From: Paralvinella palmiformis
Lineage: Eukaryota > Annelida > Polychaeta > Terebellida > Alvinellidae
Assembly (NCBI GenBank): GCA_025642065.1
Contig: JAODUP010000573.1
Location: 67,501-131,500 of the forward strand
Length of the DNA stretch: 64,000 bases
Direction of reading: 5' to 3'
Position numbers and translations under genes: made by a program. The notes under the pieces are model-generated. The model was given only the letters and a program-made list of their open reading frames with translations. It was not told the DNA's origin and searched no databases. Positions 56,134-64,000 of the stretch are shown piece by piece. Within the stretch, counting starts at the first letter, position 1; every line of letters starts with the position of its first letter.

Positions 56134-56869
56134 GAGCCAAATGTGGAGTTAAAATATATTAAATTCAATTAATTATAATATACAGTCAATGTACCAATGT
56201 CTCATTTTTCTCAGGTCTCAAAAAAGGTTTCTTTGGGAAATGCCGAGGCATACACATAGCAGGTTACTTCAATTATTACTTGAGGACTATCCAGGAAATG
56301 CACACGCCAGATTTGTTTAAATTTCATTTTACACTACAGAATAATCCCAACATGACAATGCATACTTAATAAATTACCAAAATTAGTTATACCATTCTAA
56401 TCTGATGTTACTATATATAGAACACAATAATCAACATTATTAGCAGATGGCATCAAAAGCAATATCAAATAGATAGGTTTCCACTTTGGATTTGAAAGAT
56501 CCTATGGTCGAAATAGATCTTATGTGTTCTTGGAGGTGATTCCGTGTATTTGGTCCAGGGATAATAACACCAGACTCATCTCCATATGATTTAAGTCTGG
56601 TCTTTGGGATCTTCAGTAGTGAGACAGTATTTGACCTCAGTCAATGACTAGTTCACATTTATAAGGTGGGGCTAAGACATACACCACTTTATCATCAGTA
56701 GTGTCTTCAATATCGTTTCATTAGTAACCAATGGAGACATTTAAGTACAGACTGTAAGTGACTGTACTTGTGGGTATTTGTTACAAGCCACACAGTACAG
56801 TTATACGTATGTGTTACAGTTGGTTAATACATCTGTCTGGTATTCCCCTATGAACAATGAGTTATCATA

Positions 56870-57085
56870 ATCTGACTTCTATACAATGAATGAATGTGCC
56901 ACAATCTTGATGCCATCTGCAGATAAATGGGGTTTCAAACATCTAATGCTTCGTAGTTGGATGAATGATAATTTACATCTGTGGGTTATGTGCTGATTCA
57001 TACTCAGTGTTTGATCAAATATGTCTACCAAGGTTTGTGACAAACTGGCTTGATGATATTGATGCATAGCTGCCAACATTTGAAA
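56870..57085 (-). pseudogene. LINE ORF2 fragment
   Basis: The - strand frame reads LVDIFDQTLSMNQHITHRCK, then LSFIQLRSIRCLKPHLSADG and IKIVAHSFIV. This corresponds to the segment after the reverse transcriptase in many Jockey/RTE/CR1-like LINEs (GV-FD-xLSM-xHI ... R-IR-L ... A-xxLVHAFV). It is a short isolated piece. Confidence 0.7.
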
Positions 57086-59140
57086 ATTGGAGAGTATTCA
57101 TTTTCGAGCGAACTGTGACCTACAGCTAACATTACACTATGCATAATAAAACCATGTAATTTATCAATACCAAGACAATTTAACATCATAAGTATTCTTT
57201 TGTGAAAGGTTCAACTGTTTTTTCCCCACATTTAATAACAATTAAGTCATCATGCACAATTCTGCACTTTCAGTACAGATTATGTATTATTTATTATCAC
57301 AATATTAACATAAAATACAAAAATAATCACATTGATCAAACTAATAAACAAGAAAGGGACAGAGAAATCCACCATATAAACAAGACTATGTGCTTTTATT
57401 TACTGTAAACAAAGACAACTGGCCAATGAGGAGAGTATCTGAGTCACGTTACTATCATAATGCAAAAAGCACGTTTACCAGCCAAGATCACCAGCTCACA
57501 AACATCTCTCCCATCTTTCAAGCATGATTCTTCTATTCAGTAAATATTTATAAATAGGACACTTGAAATGGCTACATTGCTCATTAGATTTTGGCATTAT
57601 TAATATGATAAATATTTGGCGTTTATCATGACCCATTTTCTGCTAATACTGCCATATCAGTGGCATAGCATTATTAAAGCAAATGTGATAAGGAAACTGT
57701 TAATGCGCACAACACTTACAATATTGCGTCATGGAATTTTATTCTGTGCCATTTAGTGCCCAGGGATTTTTTATTATTTTGCGCTATACGTCAAAATATT
57801 GCGGGAATCTCACAAAAACGCATCCCAGAAGCTACACTGCAAACATACAACCCCATGCATTATCAATGATGCATACAGATTCTACTAGGAATTTTAGAAA
57901 GAAAAGAACAGCAGCAAGGACAGGTAGGCCTATCGCTGGTATTTTGGTTCAGTTCCTAAAATCTCACATTATCACCGATGTAAATAAACATATCTAACAG
58001 TCACTGGATATAGCTTCATGTTGTCCATTTCATTTCATCCATCAGTGGCTTCACTGAATGGTTGGTTCTGCATCTAACTGGCAATGTAATTTGAATCATC
58101 ACTGACTAATGTCTCCACAAGAATATTTGTTTTAGTGCGACCACTCACTCCCATATGTTTTCGCTATCTCTGTATCAGGAAACATTGTACGAAAGAGGGG
58201 ATCTCCTGCATAGGCAAAACCAATCACCCCCACAAAATTCTAGGCCCTTCTGGAAAAAATGCACCGTTCCAAAATGCACTGGGCCAGAAAAGGCAATGGC
58301 TTCTTTTCCTGTGATCATGACATTGAACACAATTTAGACTATAAACAGGACATCAAACACAAATTTAACAATGGCGATCACTGCTGACACATTAAGTTTA
58401 ATTACATTATCTCAATGAAAAGTGCATCAATTTGACTTTGAATTTTATCCAGATGAAATATTATGATAGGATATGACAGGAACTGGACTATTTACCTTTG
58501 ATTTACTTAATTACTCTTAGTTTAATATAAAAATAGTTAAAATCCAATTTATTACAAAATCAACCATAGATAGACAAAACCTGCAAATATATACCAATAT
58601 AGAGTAGCAGTTTATATCTGCGTTTTATAGATCTCACTGATCCTTTCCATCCAATTTGTTCACAACATAATCATCCTACAATGCAAAGATCTTCGTCTGC
58701 TAATTTTTATATTTTACACTTTACAGAAATCAACTGTCCACATCAACTAAGCTGGCCTCTTGGTGGAGCAAGTTAACTAGCTGGTATATATATGTGTGTG
58801 TGTGTGGCTATTATATAACACAACAAGGGTGAATAGTCCCTTTTATGAAGGGCAATTTTTTTTTTATATCGAGGGCGAATAGTCGATACACACTATAATA
58901 GATCATTTTAAAAATAAATTCGTCCATATGACTATGAGTTTCATCTTGTTGGAACTATCTAAAATTCTACCTCAATAAATATATACCTCAATAAGGTAGA
59001 AAATGACCACTGTAAGGTCCAATGCGTATATTTTTAATCCAAAGAGCTTAAAAACAATAAAATTGACATACAATGAAAAAGAAGTTCAGGTGTTGTGCTG
59101 TTATATATTTTATAAACAAAATAACCACAATACAAAATGT
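57086..59140. other. no gene recognised
   Basis: Open frames at 57731-57997 and 58155-58337 show no family motif. A short TG run is at 58787-58806. Otherwise unremarkable AT-rich DNA. Confidence 0.5.
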
Positions 59141-59152
59141 TTTATAATTAGA

Positions 59153-59338
59153 TGTGATGATTGATGTTTTCCGGCCACTTTTGTGCACATGGTAGGCTAA
59201 ATAGGCCGAGCGACCTCCAAAGGTAATGAAGCGAAGTCAAAGACGAAACAACCTTCAGATATGCCCATGCTGAGATTCGAACATGGGTGGTAGTGATCTA
59301 TGGCCTAACACGCTACCATTAGACCACAGAGGTGCCCC
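59153..59338 (-). mobile_element. tRNA-derived SINE, family 1, copy c
   Basis: Same structure and orientation as copies a and b: head at 59338 (GGGGCACCTCTGTGGTCTAA), B box near 59280 (GTTCGAATCTC), tail with GTGCACAAAAGTGGCCGG. It is flanked by TTTATAATTAGA (59141-59152) and TTTATGATTAGA (59339-59350), a 12-bp duplication with one mismatch. Confidence 0.9.
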
Positions 59339-59350
59339 TTTATGATTAGA

Positions 59351-60780
59351 ATGCAGTTATATATACATATTATATGCATGTAAATCATATTATGGTGACA
59401 AATCTGATGAATTATTTTTCAAGCAATACGGACAAATCCAATGGAAAGAACGACGTCTCATTAAATCATGCATCAATTGTTTTATGTACATCTAACAAAT
59501 TGAAATGGAAATAATCATGAACACAATGCAACTTTATCCCCAAAAATTGCCCTACGGTGTTTTATTTTAGGCCGGCAAACTTGAACCAAACAACTTTTTT
59601 TAAACAGATGTTTAATTCTCTAGTACATCTTAAATATTAACAATGTGCACGAAATTTAGTCAAATATAATATCTATGTATATATCATACATAAAATAGGA
59701 TGGATGAGCTAAATTAGGCATAGACTTGATCGGATTATATAACAACCTAAACATGTTAAACTGATGCTGCGGGAATTTAAGAGATTTGGCGCTTGAGGAC
59801 TTCTGGGTTTTTCCCCCATTGCGTAGCACGGATAGTTTTGCATTATAACATTAAATAGAAAACACTCTCAACTTTATCACAGTGGTGGTTTCCCTTGTCT
59901 AGCTCAATTATTAATAGATGTATTATTGCGGTTTAGATTTAAAAGTGATCGCAGGCTAGGTTAGTTTCGTATTTTCATAGGAAAACCATCATATTTAGAA
60001 AGAGTGGAATATTGGAAACAACATAGCTAGGTTTGTTTGTTAATAGGTATTGCAATGACCATGCGCAGACAAACCCAGTATCGCAGATCATTTTGTCAAA
60101 AAATCATTTGCGCTTCATCTCTGACCCGTTTTTGACGTCTTGTCATTTAACAATTATAGCCCCGATTTCAAAAGGAGATAGAGCTATATCAGTATATGCA
60201 TTCTGTTTAAATGTTTAATTTATAGTTATTACGTGAAATATTAAGGCAATCACAGGCAAAACAAAAACGACTTTTATCTCATGCATCATTTTGCTTATGC
60301 CCATTTAAATAATATTCATGCCGTAACGACGCCCATACCCTGGGGTATACCACTTAGTACATCGAGGCAGTGTGATAAACTTCCATCGTCCATCGACTAA
60401 TACTCTCTGACGTCTATTAACTTAAATTCTTAATAAACTTAAACTGTTAATAACATACAGACTTAATTGGTTAATCCAATAATCATATATCTCTAGAATC
60501 CTGAGGGTCTAGACTATACTAATCTAATCAAGACTAATCATAGCTAGACTCTAGTCAGTCTAAAGCAATGAATATGAATTATCATTATTATCATATTATG
60601 ATTTGATGATCTGACAAATTTCATAAATCTTCCAACTTGATGAACTTGGGTCCACTACATTTCTGTTCAACGCAAATTATGTAAATATTCGCACGCAAAG
60701 AAAACATAAATACAACTGAAATAATCCTTAGTAAATATAAACATATGAGCATACGATAGAGTCTATACATGCATATAACT
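59351..60780. other. no gene recognised
   Basis: No repeat array, no element and no ORF of note. A short frame at 60033-60218 has no motif. Confidence 0.5.
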
Positions 60781-60820
60781 CACATCACAAAATTTCCCTT
60801 TCCAACTTCTCCCTATTTAT

Positions 60821-60900
60821 CACGTGAAATCTCGCGCCGCTGAGACGAAACGAGATCTTACTCTTATTTTCTGACAAGTAATAACCCTAGAATGGCCGAA
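60821..60900. promoter_or_regulatory. CpG-containing promoter-like patch
   Basis: A cluster of CpGs (CACGTGAAATCTCGCGCCGC then GAGACGAAACGAGATC) stands out in AT-rich DNA. CACGTG is an E-box and TCTCGCG is part of a motif common at animal promoters. The direction and target gene are unknown; CPT1 (-) is one candidate. Confidence 0.25.
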
Positions 60901-60999
60901 ATTAATAGATATCTCATAACTATTATTATTATTACTTTTGTTGTTGATGTTGTTATTATTGAAGTTATTATTATTATTATTTATATAGCGACTTTTGTT

Positions 61000-61352
61000 C
61001 TTCGTGGAGTATCCCCAGGGTGTCGTTTATTCAGCACAGCTTCTATGTTGGTGTGGTTGAGAAATCGCCGCCTCCCCCTACCACTTACAGGGGAGCAGTA
61101 CGGAAAGATGGAGCGAAATACCCTTAGGGTGGTCACTGCCAGAGTGTTTTACGTCCTCGGGGTGTTTTAACGTCCCTCTTTATTTTAAATAATTCAGTGG
61201 ATATGGCAGCGCCATTTAACGAGGTCAACCACCCAAGATGTTGTGAGCCGAGAAATTAATCTCTGGAAAAGTTTCGACCTCTGACGGGGTTCGAATCTGT
61301 GACCGTTGGCACCAAGTGCCAGGTACTTAACCGCTAGGCCACCGGAGCTCAC
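61000..61352 (-). mobile_element. tRNA-derived SINE, family 2, copy b
   Basis: It matches copy 43015-43369 throughout. The - strand head is GTGAGCTCCGGTGGCCTAGC, with GTTAAGTACCTGGCACTTGG, B box GATTCGAACCCC, body TTAAATGGCGCTGCCATATC and tail CACCCTGGGGATACTCCAC. Flanking duplication is not clear. A (TTA)n-like tract lies on the tail side (60920-60985). Confidence 0.88.
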
Positions 61353-62213
61353 GACTAGATCTATAGAGTCTAGACCGTCTATATCCAATCTTTCGATAGC
61401 TCACACACTATTCTAAGAAGATTGTTCTGATTCTTTTCTAGAAGTGAGTGAATGAGAACATCTAAGTATTTTGACCAGAATCTCAGTTTTGTGGTAAAAC
61501 ATTACCAGCTCCAGCTAGCTATAGGTAAAAGTACTTATGATAAATATAACTTTGATCATAACCGGGAAGATCGATCCTCGTTTATATGTCCCAAGTCTAA
61601 TAATATGCTAAGCAAAGCACTCAATCACCCCTATGTAATTTTAGCTCCTGTGACACACACACACACATGCCAGACTAATCGGATGTGTACCGATATATAT
61701 GGTTCATATAGGTAGGATTTATTCAGTTATTCGAACCCAGAATAAAGCTCAAGTCAGCATCTGAGGTGTCGAAATGTTTTATATACAGGTTTCTTTTGGA
61801 CCACAGAAAATTACTGTTGAATGTAAACTGTGGTGTCAAAATAGTTTATGATATGTATGTAGCAAGTACCATTGAACCACACGCACGTGTTGTTTGTTGC
61901 GAGCTGTGGTATCAAATGGTATGTTTTACGTGCTTCCGCTTTTTGTACGTAGCCTGCATGTAGCCGCTTTCCTGTGGGCGTGACATATTTGTCGCGTACG
62001 AAAAGCGAATTAGCTGGTTCCCACAGGCTGATGAGTAGACCAGACACATGCTTAGGTATACGCACATATTTATCAATATGTGGAGGTATGGAACATTTTA
62101 TTTTTAGATTAATGTATGTATAGTTGTATTTAGATTTATGGAGGTAGGTCTCGAAGGTTGTTTAGATATGTTGATGCTCTGTGCCTGTTGCCTCTTACTA
62201 TGTACCCTAAAAA

Positions 62214-62215
<2 letters not shown>

Positions 62216-62287
<72 letters not shown>
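62216..62287. repeat. (CA)n(TA)n compound microsatellite
   Basis: A CA run is followed by a TA run of about 25 units. Confidence 0.95.
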
Positions 62288-62292
<5 letters not shown>

Positions 62293-62336
62293 TGGCACAA
62301 ATATTAGTCAATCTTATGTGATAATTTTAACGAAGT

Positions 62337-63107
62337 GGTTACGTATCCTAGCATCGGAACCCTGTATCTCAGGGTTATAGGTCCGAGCACTCAATGCGCA
62401 TGCGCCAATTATTCCTCGTTGCCTATTACTCCCGCTAAAATGGCGGCCGCGAGCACGTAGTAGTTACCCTTACATTTAAGTTGAAAGTAGAAGATGCTTT
62501 AGATAGTTTTGAAGAGGTACAAACGAAAATCAAACAAATAGAAGATAGAAGAACCGTGCGGCTTTACAAATAATCGGGGATCTCACGTTTCCTAGAAAAC
62601 CTGGACAAATTCATTTTCCAGGTCCTGGAAATGTCCTTGGATTTTACAAAACCTGAAAATCTCCTGGAAAAATACTGCCTTTAAAAAACCCAGTTAGAAC
62701 AGAAAAAAAACCGTGAATAAATGGTATACCTGTAGAAAATGATATTTCCTTGGCTAAAGGAATCATAAATTGTTGCATTTGTTATAAATGTCAGACTTTC
62801 TTTTTAATTTGATTATTAACCACTAGTTGCAGTAATTACAGCTTAGCTCCCGTCACTGAAACTGATACCAACAGATAAACAACTAAAAACGATCGTGAAA
62901 TGGCTCAGATTTGTAATAACATTGATGAACATGGTTCTGATGCTGAATGTTCGGATCTTTATCACCAACAAACACGATTCCGATGCTAGGCTTGCTGTTA
63001 CGCGTCCAAGCACCGGAAACACCGGAAAACCCAAACTTGGCGCACGCGCATAGAGTGCTCGGATCTTTATCGTCAGTGAACACGATTCCGATGCTTGGAT
63101 GCGTAAC
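62337..63107. repeat. three copies of an about 70-bp dispersed repeat, two inverted
   Basis: The + copy 62337-62406 (GTTACGTATCCTAGCATCGG ... GTCCGAGCACTCAATGCGCA) matches the reverse complement of 63039-63107 (GTTACGCATCCAAGCATCGG ... GATCCGAGCACTCTATGCGC). A partial third copy in the same orientation as the second lies at 62948-62990. Copies differ by many substitutions, so the repeat is old. Confidence 0.75.
62395..62450 (+). promoter_or_regulatory. promoter-like GC-rich patch with NRF-1-like and YY1-like motifs
   Basis: TGCGCATGCGCC at 62395-62406 resembles the NRF-1 palindrome. AAAATGGCGGCC at 62437-62448 matches the core of the YY1 motif found just after many animal transcription starts. 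A NotI site (GCGGCCGC) follows. YY1 orientation would favour a + strand gene continuing to the right. The frame at about 62480-62572 (KLKVEDALDSFEEVQTKIKQ then IEDRRTVRLYK, stop) looks coiled-coil-like but has no ATG. Confidence 0.4.
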
Positions 63108-63109
63108 AA

Positions 63110-64000
63110 TTAACAGCCTAATTTTAATGGTTATGATAGATGTATACAAATAAGTATCCCATTGCCGACACATGTAATTATGTGTCAACTATGTGTTAGT
63201 ATTAATGTTTATCACAATATTATTTGTAGACGACAATTAACCTTTAAGTAATGTGAAATATAATTTACACATTTGTGATTCGTATAATGTGTTAATTCTG
63301 TTGATAAGAAACATCGAACTGGTATAGCCTAATAAATTAGGAAACATGCACATTAATTGTTATATGCTACTCTAAATTAGGATATACTCCGCATGTAGAG
63401 TAGTCATAAACACTATAAAGCCAAACAATACAAATTTAAAATAATATGGTACTTCACTTCTTGTGTAAAAAAGGAATTTAAGTAAAATAATTTTTGAGCT
63501 GACATATAGATATCTCAACTGACGACTAATATCTCAGTCGTCAATAAAATTATCATTGATAACAACACCCAACTATTTGATGGAATCTGCATGCGTACAC
63601 TAATTCAGTGTTAATCAGACGTAAAGGAACAGTTCACCTTCAGTTCAAAATTTAAAGACAAATAAAACTATGCTCAGACAAATTATAAATGAAATAAAGA
63701 TATGAAAACGATCAACCAGATATTAAATAATCCAGTTCAAAGTAGAGTAAATTCGGGTATTACCCTGCCTTTTACGTTGATTCTACTTACAAACAAGAAC
63801 TCCTATTGGCTGTTGCTCGTGATACTAATATTGGGACAACTGAAAGGTTCCATGTCCCTTGTTATCGATATGTTGATGCTGCACTCTGGTTAATAAGAAA
63901 GAAATTAATGGCCTAAACATGGGGTGTGGGTATTAGATTCTACCAGACAGCTTAAATCATTGACCTGTTTTATATTTAGGTCAATGGCTTAAACTATATT
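63110..64000. other. no gene recognised
   Basis: AT-rich sequence to the end of the window, with no ORF or repeat I can identify. Confidence 0.5.

Noticed and set aside
55698..56172. Two overlapping repetitive ORFs on opposite strands (146 and 156 codons)
   Set aside because: Both are produced by the same 57-bp tandem repeat.

Overview
This window is AT-rich nuclear DNA of an animal. Two genes with many short exons and consensus GT-AG introns dominate it, surrounded by microsatellites, minisatellites, SINEs and decayed transposons. The repeat style and protein divergence fit an invertebrate, perhaps a mollusc or other lophotrochozoan. That placement is inference, because no lineage marker is visible. 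All exon joins were read by eye from splice sites, reading frame and recalled protein families; no alignment was run.

Region 1 (161-14569, + strand) is the C-terminal part of CEP290, the coiled-coil protein of the ciliary transition zone. Twenty-three exons were joined in one continuous frame (about 1124 residues) to a TAG stop. The 5' part of the gene lies left of the window. Its introns hold large 14-, 17- and 30-bp tandem arrays.

Region 2 (14570-17015) is the tail-to-tail interval between CEP290 and the next gene. It shows no coding sequence, only one candidate poly(A) signal per strand.

Region 3 (17016-42476, - strand) is a complete carnitine O-palmitoyltransferase 1 (CPT1) coding region. 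It has 21 coding exons, of which 20 are used per transcript, giving 764 or 765 residues from MAEAH to the stop. The main discovery is a tandem pair of alternative exons (27970-28035 and 27313-27375). Each encodes the 20-21 residues just after the catalytic His, with identical splice phases. This matches the 21-residue alternative exon known from insect CPT1 genes. The catalytic His itself sits on a 26-nt microexon. CPT1 introns contain a LINE remnant, a hAT transposase pseudogene, a Tigger/pogo-like non-autonomous element, SINEs and many minisatellites.

Region 4 (42477-64000) has no gene I can confirm. It holds two tRNA-derived SINE families with target-site duplications, two more LINE remnants, several minisatellites, possible fragments of coding sequence, and a GC-rich promoter-like patch near 62.4 kb. 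Part of it may be 5' non-coding sequence and promoter of CPT1.

CEP290 acts at cilia and CPT1 at the mitochondrial outer membrane. Nothing suggests they work together; they are simply convergent neighbours.
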